Shown in pieces: positions 49,990 to 61,250 of a stretch of 64,000 nucleotides of DNA. This DNA comes from Chinchilla lanigera (Eukaryota > Chordata > Mammalia > Rodentia > Chinchillidae). Position 1 is the first letter of the stretch; the number at the start of each line of letters is the position of its first letter. The stretch spans positions 260,975 to 324,974 of the forward strand of contig NW_004955402.1 in NCBI RefSeq assembly GCF_000276665.1. Reading direction: 5' to 3'. The translations under genes and the position numbers were made by a program. The notes under the pieces are model-generated. The model made no database searches. It saw nothing but the letters and a program-made list of their open reading frames with translations, and had not been told where the DNA came from.

Positions 49990-50107
49990 AGTTCCTGACT
50001 TACAAATGAGTTCCTTTCCATGAGAATTCATTCATAAGCCAACAAAGTGAGTCTTCTAGACCTGTGAAAGTTCACAACTTGAATGTTCATAAGTTGAGGA
50101 CTTAGTG
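49990..50107. mobile_element. 118-bp TA-flanked MITE in the L1
   Basis: The left end (agttcctgacttacaaatg) and the right end (cataagttgaggacttagtg) form imperfect inverted repeats. TA dinucleotides at 49988-49989 and 50108-50109 replace a single TA in the L1 consensus. It is non-coding and of Tc1/mariner or Tigger type. Confidence 0.7.
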
Positions 50108-50701
50108 TAGTTCCATTTTTAATTTTTTGTGGAACCACCGTATTGATTTCCACAGTGGCTGTACAATTTTGCATTCTTATCAACAGTGTACAAGGTTTTC
50201 AATCTTTCCCTTTTTTCTCCTCCTCCTCCCTACCACATTCTCTCCTCAGAGGATCTTCCTACATTTTACAGGTTGATCTCAAATTTGTGAGTAGAGAATT
50301 CAGGCACATGCCACCACACTAAGGGTTCTAGTTTTTCCACTCTCTAGTTCTTTTCTTTCCTTGTCCCTACTTCCCTCATGCCCATATTTGTTTCTTTTGA
50401 TAGTTCTTCAGTGCTAGAATTTCTGTATGTATTCTGGATATTTATTCCCTATTAGAGTTGCAAATATTTGTGTTCATTCTAGAGGCTGTTTTACTATGTT
50501 AATAGTGTCTTTTGACACATAGAAGTTTTAAATTTTGAGGTCCAACTTATTTTTTTTTGTTGCCTGTGCCTTTGATGTCATGTCCAAGAAATCACTGCCA
50601 AATCTAAGGTTGTGAAGCCTTTTCCTACATTTATTTTAGTAGTGTTACAGTATTATCTCTCATATTTAGGTCTTAGATCCATATTAATTTTTCTATATGG
50701 T

Positions 50702-50822
50702 GTCAAATTCATTCTTTTGCACATGGATCTCATTTTCCCAGCATCATTTGTTTACAAATTCATTCTTTTTCAAATTCATTCTTTTGCACATGGATTTCAT
50801 TTTCCCAGCATCATTTGTTTAC
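50702..50822 (+). repeat. Tandem duplication of about 66 bp inside the L1
   Basis: The block from 'caaattcattcttttgcaca' to 'agcatcatttgtttaca' occurs twice with one substitution (gatctc versus gatttc). A short extra 'caaattcattctttt' lies between the copies. Confidence 0.85.
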
Positions 50823-50857
50823 AGACTATCCTCTTACACTGTATTGACATCCATGTC

Positions 50858-51240
50858 TGCTATGGTTTGTGTCTGGATGTTCCCTCATGCAGTCATGGTG
50901 GAGCAGCTTTTTGGAGGTGGCTGAATCTAGTGTTTGTGATTGATTCATGGTCCAATGCTGGGGATTAAAGGGTGTGAGTACTACACCTGTCCTAGGGCAG
51001 GTAGCCTGCATACAATATAAAGGAGAGAGTCTTGTCTCTCTCATTGCTTTTGCTGTCTTAAACAGCCATAAACTGTTGCCTCTCTGCCATGTGTTGTCCC
51101 TCTGCCATGTGCCACCCTGCCTTAGAGCCAGCTGATTATGGACTGAAACCTCTACAAACTGTGAGCTAAATAAACCATCCTCCTTCAATTTTTGGTGATG
51201 GGTATTTTGTCTCAGCAATAAGAGAAAAATAACTAAGACA
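50858..51240 (+). mobile_element. Solo MaLR-type LTR
   Basis: It runs from tgctatggtttgtgtctgga to ataactaagaca, with 'gagctaaataaaccatcc' as the polyadenylation region. The flanking pentamers atgtc (50853-50857) and gtgtc (51241-51245) match at four of five bases. L1 sequence continues on both sides. Confidence 0.85.
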
Positions 51241-51529
51241 GTGTCAAAAGTCATTTGACTGCATAGGTGCAAGATTTTGTTTCTGGACATGATTTTCTTC
51301 CATTGGTCTATGTGCTTGTCCTTATGCCGATAAACATCAAACTGATTAGTGCAGCTTTGTAGTAAGTTTCAAAATCAAGAAGTGTAAGCTCTCCAGCTTT
51401 GGTTATCTCAAGTCCCATGAGATTCCACACCAACTTTAGGATGTTCAGGCACCATATGCCACATCCAGTGCAGCATTCAAAGTTCCTGGGGGGAAAGGAT
51501 GGCAAGAGGATGGAGAACTGCCATAACCA

Positions 51530-52650
51530 CTGTTGTTTAGCCAAAGAAAAGGGAACAGTGATACTTTGCACCTCACATCCAAAAAGATGAATAGCACATG
51601 TCTGCCCACATGAGATCAGTTCTGCCACAGCATCATAAAAGGGTGTAATAGCTTTATATGGAGTATGTGGCATATGTAGTCATCATAGAGGGCCCTGAGA
51701 CTGCCAAAGGACCCCAGTGGGCACATGTTGAGTTGGAAAAATAATTAGGTCAACTCTAGAGAGTTGAGCAGTAGAGAGCACCAGATTAACTTTATCTAAG
51801 GCAGTTTCAGCATCTGACATAAGTGCTCTTGGAGAGGTAGGGGCCAGGTCCCCTTTGAGAATGTCAAAGAGAGGAGCTGAATCATGAGTTGTTAACTTAA
51901 GAGCTGGGCAGAGCCAATTAATATTACCAAGTAGAATCTAAAAATCAATTAGGGTTGCAAGATGATTAACCTGGATCTGAACAGTTTGGGGCACAATTTG
52001 TCTCTATTGGATAAGATAACCAAAATATGAAAAAGGTGCCACAGTTTGCACCTTTTCAGGGGCCACACTAGGCCTGCATTACAAAGGACATTATCTAATT
52101 GAAGAAATACTTGGTGCAAGGTGGATGAGGATTCAAGTGCTAGAAGAGTATCATCCATGTAATGGATAAGATAAGCAAATGGATGAGCCTGATGGACAAA
52201 ATGGCTGCAGCCACAAACTCTTGACATAGGGTCAGACTATGTGCCACTCCCTGTGGCAGATACCACCATTGGAAGTGGCACATAGGGGCCTAATGGTTAA
52301 TGGAGGGTAAACTGGGGCTGGGGACTTAGCTCAGCGGCACAGCGCCTGCCTGGCAAGCGCAAGGTCATGAGTTCGGTTCCTGGTACCGGGGGCAGGGGAG
52401 GAAATGGAGGGTAAACTACAGGCAAAATGTTTTTTATCTTGAGAATGGACAGGGATAGTAAAAAGGTCTTTTAAATCAATCACCATGAGGGAAAAATGTG
52501 AAGGAAGAGCTACGGGACTGGGAAATCCCAGTTGAAGTGCTCCCATAGGTTCCATGGTGTGATTAACAGCTCACAAATCCTGTAGTAATCTCCACATTCC
52601 TGGCTTCTTTTTTATTGCAAAAATTGGGGTATTCCAAGGGCTACTGGAGG
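51530..52650 (-). pseudogene. ERVK-class pol remnant (reverse transcriptase to connection domain)
   Basis: The RT begins with a WNTPIF-type block at about 52640-52615. The polymerase active site YMDD is at 52161-52150. The frame then reaches the RT-RNase H connection at about 51670-51530, where recognisable sequence stops. An ID SINE splits it at 52314-52402. Stop codons are frequent (one right after the first RT block), so it cannot encode an active enzyme. Confidence 0.85.
52314..52402 (+). mobile_element. ID-type SINE with perfect 15-bp target duplication
   Basis: This is a well preserved tRNA-derived SINE of 89 bp, with A box 'tagctcagcggcacagc', 'ctgcctggcaagcgcaagg' and B box 'gagttcggttcc'. 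It is flanked by exact copies of aatggagggtaaact at 52299-52313 and 52403-52417. It ends in a G/A-rich tail rather than poly(A). The low divergence and intact duplication mark it as the youngest-looking SINE in the window. Confidence 0.95.
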
Positions 52651-53159
52651 ATTCTAGGTGTCCCACCATCACCTGTTCATTAACCAGTGTATGAGCTGCT
52701 ATAAGCTTCTCCTGAGGGGCCATTCATCAACCCAAACAGAGTCATCAGACATCCAAGTTACCTTGGATTCCATCCATAGAGTCAGAGAAGAAATCAAGGC
52801 CCCTCCTGAATATGTGAATGTGAGTAGCCTACACCAAAATGGTTCTTTTTAGGAACAACTGGAAGTTGTTTGTTTGTTTGATTGTTGATTGTTTTTACAA
52901 AGCCCTTGAGTGGGAAGGAAACCTTGTTGCAACATCTGAGGAGTCATCAAGGAGTTAAGACTAACCAAAAATGCCCCCATATCCTGTAATACATCACAAG
53001 CCCGTAGATTGACTGGTATATGGGGGAGGGTGTAAGGTGAAAAATGTCCAGAATGCTCTTCTGCATCCCCCTAAGTTACTTTATTACTTCTTCTAGGGTG
53101 AGAAACACTGCCCATGCCCTGTAGATCTGTAGTTACCACATCCAGAGGCCATGCTGTAG

Positions 53160-53800
53160 GTCAGTGGTGTTGGGCAATAACGGAAACATCTGCACCTGTG
53201 TCTAACAGCCCTTTAAATATTTTTCCTTTAATAGTCAATTCCATCTGGGGACAATCTTTTTTTTTTTTTTCCTTTTTGAGACAGGGTCTTGCTATGCAGT
53301 TCAGGCTGGCCTTGAGTGCACTTTGTAGCCCAAGATGGCCTTGAACTCACAATGATCCTCCTGCCTCAGCCTCCCGAGTACTGGGATTACAGGTGTGCAT
53401 CACCACACCTGGCTAGGTACAATCTTGTTTAATCTGTTGAACCCAATACGTATCAGAGGACCCAAAACCCTTGGATCCCCTTTCCTTATTTATAGATTTT
53501 CCAGTTTTTGTCAAGGGAAGAATGACTAATTGAGCAACACGAGTCTGGTGTGGCTTGTACAGTGTTTTGAACAGATTGAACCATAGCCTTGATTTCCTCT
53601 GTAAAGTCAGCATCAATAACACCAAACACCTGGAGACCTTTTAAAGTGAGGCTGCTGTGGCCCGGCAGGAGTCCCACTGTGCCTTGAGGCAAAGGTCCAT
53701 AGGCTGCAGTAGGAATAACTTGGGGTCCCATTTCAGGAGTTAGTATAAATCTAGAGGAGGAACTGAAGCCCAAGCCTCCACTGTCTTTTGTTGCTTGCCA
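53160..53800 (-). pseudogene. ERVK-class pro remnant (dUTPase and aspartic protease)
   Basis: The minus strand at 53773-53430 encodes a dUTPase domain (GPLPQGTVGLLPG and GVIDADF motifs). After the inserted SINE, the retroviral protease active site LLDTGADVSVI follows at about 53208-53176. dUTPase upstream of the protease in the pro frame is the betaretrovirus layout. The frame is broken by the SINE and by stops. Confidence 0.85.
53259..53418 (-). mobile_element. 7SL SINE (B1-like) in the ERV
   Basis: It starts with a T-run and 'gagacagggtcttgctatgc', has 'cctcagcctcccgagtactg' in the middle, and ends 'accacacctggct'. The direct repeat acaatctt flanks it at 53251-53258 and 53419-53426. It splits the pro region. 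Confidence 0.88.
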
Positions 53801-53959
53801 GAGGTCAGAATTGTGCTTGGCACTGGAGGGTAGGGTTGGGGATGAATTAGGGAAAGTGCCCCCACTGTTCAGCAGGGCAGGAGTAGGCCCTGCTGGAAGT
53901 TTCCTGAAATGGGTCGGCCTTCCATATTCATTTTGGATCTACACTTATTTGCCTAATGA

Positions 53960-55300
53960 TAATCCTCATCTACACTTTGGACAGATAGTAGGTCTTGTTG
54001 AAAGGACAGATAGTGGCTGTGCTGCCCCTACAGGTGCAGCAGAGCAACTTTTGGCAAAATGCTTCCTGCCCTTGCAGCTGAAACAAGTAACCCTGTTTTT
54101 TCTCTTTCCTCTAGGCTGTGGATGAATAACCTGAGTGACAGCTGCTGCCAAGGCAGTCGCCCGCACATACAAGCGGCCAATGTCTGCACAAATTTGAATC
54201 ATCTCAGCCAGTGCTGCCCCTTTTTGTGGGCCCTGAAAGCCTCTGTACACCATTTATTTGCATTTTCAAAGGCCAACTGTTGAACTATTAACTTGCTAAG
54301 CTTTGTATCACTTATAATCCTTCCACTAGCCTGCAGTAAGTGTGCCACAAAATCTTGAAAAGGTTCATCAGAACCCTGATGAATGGAAGTCAAATCAAGG
54401 GATGTCTCACCCTTTGCAGGAAGTTCCCTCCCTTGTGACAGCTATTTTAATTTGTTCATATACTTGTAATTCAAAAGTTGACTATTTGTGGCAGCAAAGG
54501 CACCTTCTTTGGTTAACATGTCTTTTGTCATGTTTATGTTGTAAACAGCACCGTGAGCACCCTAATTTGTGCACAATTCAAAAAAATTTCCTTTCCGCAA
54601 CAAATAATCCCCCGGACTGAAACATGCTTTAGTTATTTCTTTCCAATCACTTAAAGCCATAATCTGTTGTCCTTGGAGCTCTATTAAATCCAAGGTAAAA
54701 GGGGCCATACAGCCATAGGTAGCTGTAGCTTGTTTTAATTCTTATAAGGACTTAAAGATTACAGCTTCATGAAGATGTATAAATTGTCCCAGATTATTGC
54801 AAACTGAACTTCAGTAACGGGACAGACATACTGAAAACCCTCCATGGACTCCCCCACTCATCTGGCTTCTGTAAGGGCCAACTGCAAGGGAGAGGGAGAA
54901 AACAGCCCTACTCCCTGAGAGGCAGAAGTTCCAACCCGTGACACAGCAAAACTTCTGTGAGCTCAAAAGGCAGGAATCACCACTTGTGGCTCAGTTAAAG
55001 TTATTGGGATGGCTGCTATTCCACCACTCTCCCCCACTCCAGGCTTGATTTTAAAATAGTGTTCCAAGCCAAATCCTTTGTGTCATCCCAACAGACTTAC
55101 AACCATTAAAGCACTCCCTAGTGCAAGTCCACAAAATATAGGAATCAAGAATATAACCAAGAGTTCCATATACATTTGTGCTTCCTGAGAATGTTTGCCC
55201 CGTGTTTAACATCTGATAAAATCAATACACTTCTCTCCCTTTTGTTTTTTGTGAGCCTGTTTTTCTCTTGCCCCAAGTTTTACCCCTGATGATATCACTA
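53960..55300 (-). pseudogene. ERVK-class gag remnant
   Basis: At 54393-54199 the minus strand shows a capsid C-terminal (major homology region-like) segment with QGSDEPFQDFVAHLL and QLAFENANKWC. Next, at 54140-54020, comes a CCHC-type zinc knuckle (CFSCKGRKHFAKSC). The upstream part to about 55300 should be matrix and N-terminal gag but is too decayed for me to place. The knuckle spacing is kept, yet the frame contains stops. Confidence 0.8.
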
Positions 55301-55385
55301 TCAGTACACCTCTGTGATTAATACTGATGCCATCAATACACTTCTCCTCTTTTGAGCACACAATGAGACCTGTCCCCTCACCATG

Positions 55386-55709
55386 TGTTTAAGCACCGTA
55401 TGCCATACCCAGCGCCGCTCTCAAAGTTCCCAGGGGTGGGGGGTCGGAAGGACAGCGAGGGGATGGAGAAATAAAGAGACAATATACAGAAAGCTGAGGT
55501 GAGGTGGAGCCCTCCCTGACTGAGAAAAAGGAACTGCTCGACCACCTCGCCATGTTTATTTATACTCTCAGGTTCATGGCAATTTCAACTCCTCTGCCGA
55601 ACAACTTTGGCAGGCCCGAGCACCTCCCATTCTCCAACCTGCAGCAGCTTCTTTTCACGGCTCACCTTGCACGTGATCAATCTCCAGCTTTAGCTGGCTG
55701 CTCCCCACA
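55386..55709 (-). repeat. 5' LTR of the ERVK-class provirus
   Basis: On the minus strand it runs from tgtggggagcagccagcta to gcttaaaca (TG...CA, 324 bp). A TATA-like box 'gagtataaataaa' lies at about 55572-55559. The last about 76 bp recur at 51442-51517. The bases just after it on the minus strand start with tggtga near 55383, a degenerate primer-binding site that I cannot assign to a tRNA. Confidence 0.8.
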
Positions 55710-57555
55710 GGTTTTTATTTCTGCAAAATGCATCACTGAGATTTTCATTGTGAATGCACTGAATCTGCAGAATACCATGGGTACTTCTGACATTTTAACA
55801 ATCTGAAGTCTAATCCATGGACATGGGATGCCTCCCATTCATTTATGTCTCATTTCTTTGTTTTCATTGCACAAGTCTTTTACTTCCTGTTTTTTATAAT
55901 TACTGTAAATAAAACTGCTTCCTTAAATTTCCTTTCAGATTGTCCACTGCTATTTCATAGAACTGCAAACAATTTTGAATACTGACTTTGCATCCCACTT
56001 TTCTGCTAACTTGGTTGTTTTTGGTAGACACTTTAGGGTTTTCTACACATAAAAGATGTTTCATCTGTGAAGAGATAATTTTTTCTTCTCCAATTTCAGT
56101 GGCTTTCATTTTGTTGGTAATTGCTCTGACTAGAACTCCCAGTGCTATGCTGAACAGAACTGGTAGAAAAAAAACATCCTTTTTGTTCTTTATCTTAGAG
56201 GAAAAGATTTTCCTTTCAGCAGTGAATATGATATTCACAATGGGGTTTCCAAAAATGGCTTTTATGTTGTAGCTTCCTTCTATTCCTAGTTGGCTTTTTT
56301 TTTCTTCAACTGTAACAATCATGTGGGCTTTTTCTTTTCCTATCAACATATGGTGCAAGTTACGTATAGAGCCATCCTTGGATTCTAGGATTAAACCCCA
56401 CTTAGTCATGGGCTATAATCACTTTAATATACTGCTGAATTTGGCGACAGCTTTCCATCAATGCTCACAACTGATATTATTGATCTAGTTTTCTGTTCTT
56501 CTAAGGTCTCTGGCTTTGGTATCAGGGTATGGCTAGCCCCACAAAATAAGGAAGGAATTATTTCCTTCTCTTCCAATTTCTTTGGAAATGCCTGAGGACT
56601 AGTATTAGTTCTTATTTAAACATTTGGTAGAATTCACCAGTGAAGATGTCCAGGGTTTTTGTCAGATGTTTTTTAGCTTAGTTTAAAATTTTTATTAGTA
56701 CATATTTGCAGTGTGTAATAATTGCTGTGGGGTTAGTAAGATGTACACATTTTAGTCCGTTATGTCTTCTCGCTGCTCTGCCAAATGTTTGATAACTAGT
56801 TAAATATCTTCTCAGATTTCTATTTATGATTCAGTCTAGATAACTTTAGGTCTCTAATAATTTATCTTATTGGCCTATAATTGTTCATAATATTTATAAC
56901 CCATTATTTATGTAGAATCTTAAGTAATCTTCCCACTTTGTTTTTAGTAATTTGAGTCTTCTCAGTCCATCTATCTAAAAGATTGGATGTTTTCTTTTCA
57001 AAGAAACATCTTTTTAAAAATTATTTTGCTTGTGCTCTAATTTTTATTATTTCCTTTCTTCTGCTAACTTTGGGTTTAGTTTGTTCTGTTTAAAGTTAGG
57101 CTGTTTGGAAATATTTTTAATGCATGTGTACCTATAAAATGCCACCATTATCAGGACTTTTGCAGCAGCCTAGATTTTAGTATGCTTCCCTTAGTCTCTA
57201 TGCATTTTCTAATTTTCCTTGTGATTTTGCCTTTCATGTGCTGGTTTTGTTAATTTCCAAAATTTGTGAATTTTGCTATTTATTTCCTGTTACATATATC
57301 CACATTCATGTCACTGTGGGTGGGAAATACACTTTCTGTAACACCTGTCTTCAGCTGTATTAACCTGCAGTCCAACCCACAGTCCACCCCAGGAAACATC
57401 CTGTGCACTGGAGAAGACTGTATGTTGCTGCAAGAGTGGAGAGTAATGTGATCCCTGTTATAGGCAGTAGACAACTTAGTATGTTAAGCGCTCTATCTCA
57501 TCTTCTGCCTTGTTATCCACTGAAAATGTGGTGTTGAAAGCTTCAACTATTATTG

Positions 57556-58068
57556 TACAAGGTGCGACTGCAAATTGTGGTGAATATTTAAAAAAAAACA
57601 CACACACTTCCCTTAACCCCCCTCAGAATACTCCTTTACTTCAAACACACTTATCATTTGCCACTTTCTGAAGCCATTCTAGAAGTCCTCTTTCATGAGT
57701 ATCTTTACAAGGCAGAGTCAAAAGCACAGTAAATGTTGCTACCAGGTGCCACCTAATGGAAAGGCGGGGTCATGAAAACATCAGTGGTCCTTCACTCAGC
57801 TTATTCATCAGATCTGGCACTGTGTGACTTCTAGCTCTTGCCCAACGTCAAAATGACTAGGCAAGGTAAATGTTTTTGAATTGACTCGGGACACTGAGGT
57901 AGCCATAACCATGCAAATGTGGACACTCACCAAAGAGGACTCAGTGGTAAGAATGAAATAAATGTATTCAAAAGAAAGGGGAGTTTTGAGAGGGGTAATG
58001 GCAATGGGTCTTTTACTGTAACAATTTCAAGTTTAAACATCCATTGTATTTTTAAATCACACCTTGTA
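57556..58068 (+). mobile_element. Fold-back mariner-type element, copy 2
   Basis: It begins tacaaggtgcgactg and ends tcacaccttgta, so the outer ends are inverted repeats that include a TA target. The right half holds the 'cagatctggcactgtgtgac' transposase block (third catalytic Asp region), then 'aaagaggactcagtggtaag' and the 3' end. The left half is the 3' end again in reverse complement. The internal junction (about 57700-57730) is the same as in the copy at 12265. L1 sequence continues on both sides. Confidence 0.8.
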
Positions 58069-58499
58069 TTATCCCCAACCCCAGTGCATTTCTCTCTTAA
58101 GCACCAACAATGCTTATTTTCTCTCAATACTTCAACTCTACCTAATAAATGTCTATGCCTCAAATTCTTTTTCTGTAAAGAGAGTTAATGAACCTACTCC
58201 ATTGAGAGGAACAAGCTGTGGTCCCCATCTCCTCTTTGGGGTACTTCCTCAGACCTATCATCCAGTGACATATCTATGTATAACTATGTTCACAAAGATT
58301 GAGTGGTATGTTGGCTCAGAAACTTGATTCTTTGCATGATTCTGGTCACAAATCAAGTTAGATGAGAACCAAATCAAATCTGATCATTAGGTTCAATGTT
58401 GATCTTATGGGGAAATTTGACTCAGCTCTCGTTCAGTTTGGTTTGCGACTAGAACTATGGAGAGAACTGAGTTTGTGAACTGAGGTGCTACAAATGATT

Positions 58500-58850
58500 A
58501 GGGAAATAGTAACAGCTCCCAAGCTGGAAATGAACCACACTTCCATCAGGTAATATGTAGTTTATTTATACGTTGGAATATTACACAATTATGAGAACGA
58601 ACCATGTGCAAATGCATGTAATAAAAATCTCATGAACATACTGTTGAATCAAAGAAGCCAGATACAACAAATGCATAATGTTTAATTCCATTCATATAAT
58701 ACTCCTTGAACCAGACAGTGGTTAGTTACAGCAAGGGAAGGTGTCACCAGAAAGGACCTGACAGGGTAGGAGATATAACTGCATGCATGTGATCGACTTG
58801 TGAAAATCACTGACCTGACTGTACAAATGTTACACTTGCAGAGCTTGGTC
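58500..58850 (+). mobile_element. Old L1/HAL1 3' fragment
   Basis: 'ggaatattacacaattatga', 'gttgaatcaaagaagccaga' and 'tgcatgtgatcgacttgtga' are in the usual L1 3' order, diverged. Confidence 0.6.
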
Positions 58851-61064
58851 CTCAGCAGAGGCCAAGGAAGTCTCCTGGTGCAATTCCACAACCAAAGCAG
58901 AAGAGCACCACTCCTGACAGAGCTTTCAGGCCTGGCTGTGAGAAGCAGGTCTTCATCCCACTGCAGAATTCAAGGTTCTCTGCCTCCTATCAGTACATTA
59001 AGTGTTGGACAGTTCGCCACCCTCCCTGTAAAGCCTCTCATGAAGGAATCAATACTCCTCTCAGGGAACATGGAACAAAGCACCAACATTTTGAGTCAAA
59101 ATACTGGAGCCTCCACAGTGAACAGCTCAGGCTGCAGATAGTGACGAGGTGACGATTCACCTGTGACATGCAGCCAGGGTGTATGCTACCTGGGTCAGCA
59201 TCTTCTCTCTCTCATTTTCTTGTCATTGCAGTGGTAATGATGGTGCTTACTTCAGAGATATTAAAGGGACTGAAATGAGTTACCACAGGCAAAACACTTA
59301 GCGAATGACACAAGTTAGGAGTCTCAAAAATGTGAGCTGTCAACTCGGCTTTATCCAAGGAATACTGTCCCTGAGGAAGATAGCCAAGCAGTTCTAGGGA
59401 GAGGGCTTGGGGTTCAACCAAAGTCCCCACAGCCAAGCCACAATGAACCACAAGCATTTTGGTACCACTTCTATCAGGGTCCACGTGCCTGGGTCTGGCC
59501 TCTACTTTGCAGATTTAAGGACCTTTGCAGTGACTGGTTCCAGATAACTCAAGTACATAGAGCTTGAGGTAGACAACAGAGAGCCAGTTTACAGTGAAAA
59601 TAATGCTCAGCAGCTAGAATGTCTACACTGGTGCTTCCATACCACATGCAGGCCTAACAAGAAGCCAAATCTTTTTTAGAGGCACGCCAGATGCACAGAG
59701 AACAACTTATGCAATGAACCAAGACAGGCTCCAGGGCATCTTCCTGGGAGAGCTGGTGTGGCTGGGATCTCAATCTCTGTGGCCCACAAGCCTTTCTGCT
59801 TTTCCCTGCTGAACACAGTGCACCTTGCCCTCAACCTCATCAAGATAGCCCTCTGTTCTGATCCCCAACTACACACATGAAATCAGACAGCAATCCTGTT
59901 TCTTCAAGTTCCAAGTGTAGGATAACGGAGTAGGCTGTACCTATAAGCAAACTTCCAGTCTACACAGGCTCATTCTCCTTCCTGTCCAAGGCCAAGTGTC
60001 CCCAGGAGTCCCACTAGGCCTCTCAACACTGGCCACCATGCCTTTCCCTGAGGCAGACCCCAGACCCAAAGAATTCAATGTCGGTGCTTGTGGACATACA
60101 CAATACAGCCCTGCTCCCACACCAGGCTGTGCCATTCCACAAATGGCTGCTCAGATATTCATCTCTAACTCCACCATGCAGGATAAACTGCATGGCAGGT
60201 GGCAGGGCTGGGACCACTGGATAACTGCCTCCCCAGTGAGACGCACACAGGAAAGGCCTGCAGAATGCAAGAGAGCCCCAGCCCTTTCACCTTGACCCCT
60301 GTCACTGCCCAGACTCACAGTGGTGGGTAGTAAGGACAACAGATAAAGCAAGGGAACAATAGTTCCAGGAACACTGTGGTTGTCTGCACTCTGTGCTAGG
60401 CATCTGCAACAGCTGGCATGGGCCCAGAGCCCTTCTCCCACCAGCTAGCTTCTCCTTCCTCCACACCAAAAGCCTCAGTAACTCTACCTTTGCTCTTCTC
60501 TCTGCTATGTTTTACCAATTATTCGATCCCTTGGGGAAATTCTTCTCTCCCTGAAATGACCCATGGAGTGGAAAGGGCTACACAAGACTAAAAATACACG
60601 TATTACCTGTTAACTGAGGCCAAAACACAGCAGCATAGGATGGGATGAGTATGCTCTCTGCACCTGTCAAACTCTCCAGACACACTGGCACCTGGCCGGA
60701 TGAGGCAAGCCCGCACCCCAGCAGCAGCTCCCCTCCTAGTATTAGCAGTCGCCCTGCCTGGCCACTGGGAGCCACACATAAGTTTGCTACTTGACTGCTA
60801 ATCTAACACCGTGAACAACAGATACAAACTAAGGCTGTTTTTAAAACAAGTACTACAGATAGTTACAGAAAGCAACATCTTTGTAAGTCATGCTTTAAAT
60901 AAGTGATTTAAATAATACACAATTACTTTGCTTTGCTCTGCTCTTAAAGTTTCTCAGTACTAAAAACCAGCAAGTTTCCTAAATGCTGACATAATGTAAT
61001 GACAACAGTTCACACAATCATCAGTTGTGAAAAACTGTCAATTACATGACTGTCTTTTTGGTTA
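58851..61064. other. Downstream flank or distal 3' UTR of RNMT
   Basis: This is mostly unique sequence with short open frames and no recognised protein. Human RNMT has a long 3' UTR, so part of this could be transcribed on the minus strand. No decisive polyadenylation site could be chosen by eye. Confidence 0.4.
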
Positions 61065-61250
61065 AGAAGCTGGGGTTGAACCCAGAGCCTTGCACTAGGC
61101 AAGTGTTCCACCACTGAAGTACATACCCAGCCCTTTCTATTTTTATTTTGGTACACGAAGTTGCCCAGCCTGACCTCAAACCTGTGTCCCTCCTGCATCA
61201 GCCTCCTGAGTGGACTACAGGTGCTTATCACCAAGCCTGGCCACAAATGC
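61065..61250 (-). mobile_element. B4-like composite SINE
   Basis: A reverse-complement ID-type part ('ggttgaacccagagccttgc', 'ggcaagtgttccaccactga') is joined to a reverse-complement 7SL part ('agttgcccagcctgacctca', 'cagcctcctgagtggactac'). If transcribed with RNMT it lies sense in the 3' UTR. Confidence 0.85.

Larger units (their letters stand above)
51442..55709 (-). mobile_element. Betaretrovirus-like (ERVK-class) provirus, broken and truncated
   Basis: The order on the minus strand is 5' LTR (55386-55709), gag, pro, pol, then a 3' LTR remnant (51442-about 51517) that matches only the U5 end. Capsid, zinc-knuckle nucleocapsid, dUTPase, aspartic protease and reverse transcriptase are recognisable but interrupted by stops and frameshifts. 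RNase H catalytic part, integrase, env and most of the 3' LTR are absent. It interrupts the old L1. No clear target duplication is visible, in line with loss of the 3' end. It carries SINEs at 52314 and 53259. It is defective. Confidence 0.88.
48620..58200 (-). mobile_element. Old minus-strand L1 carrying nested insertions
   Basis: The complement of an L1 3' end starts near 48630 and continues at 49460. ORF2 text in reverse complement follows at 49700-50160, 50400-50857, 51241-51441, 55710-57555 and 58069-58190. The pieces join in consensus order across every inserted element, which shows they were once a single L1. No coding frame survives. Total L1 sequence, excluding the inserts, is about 4 kb. 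Confidence 0.8.
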
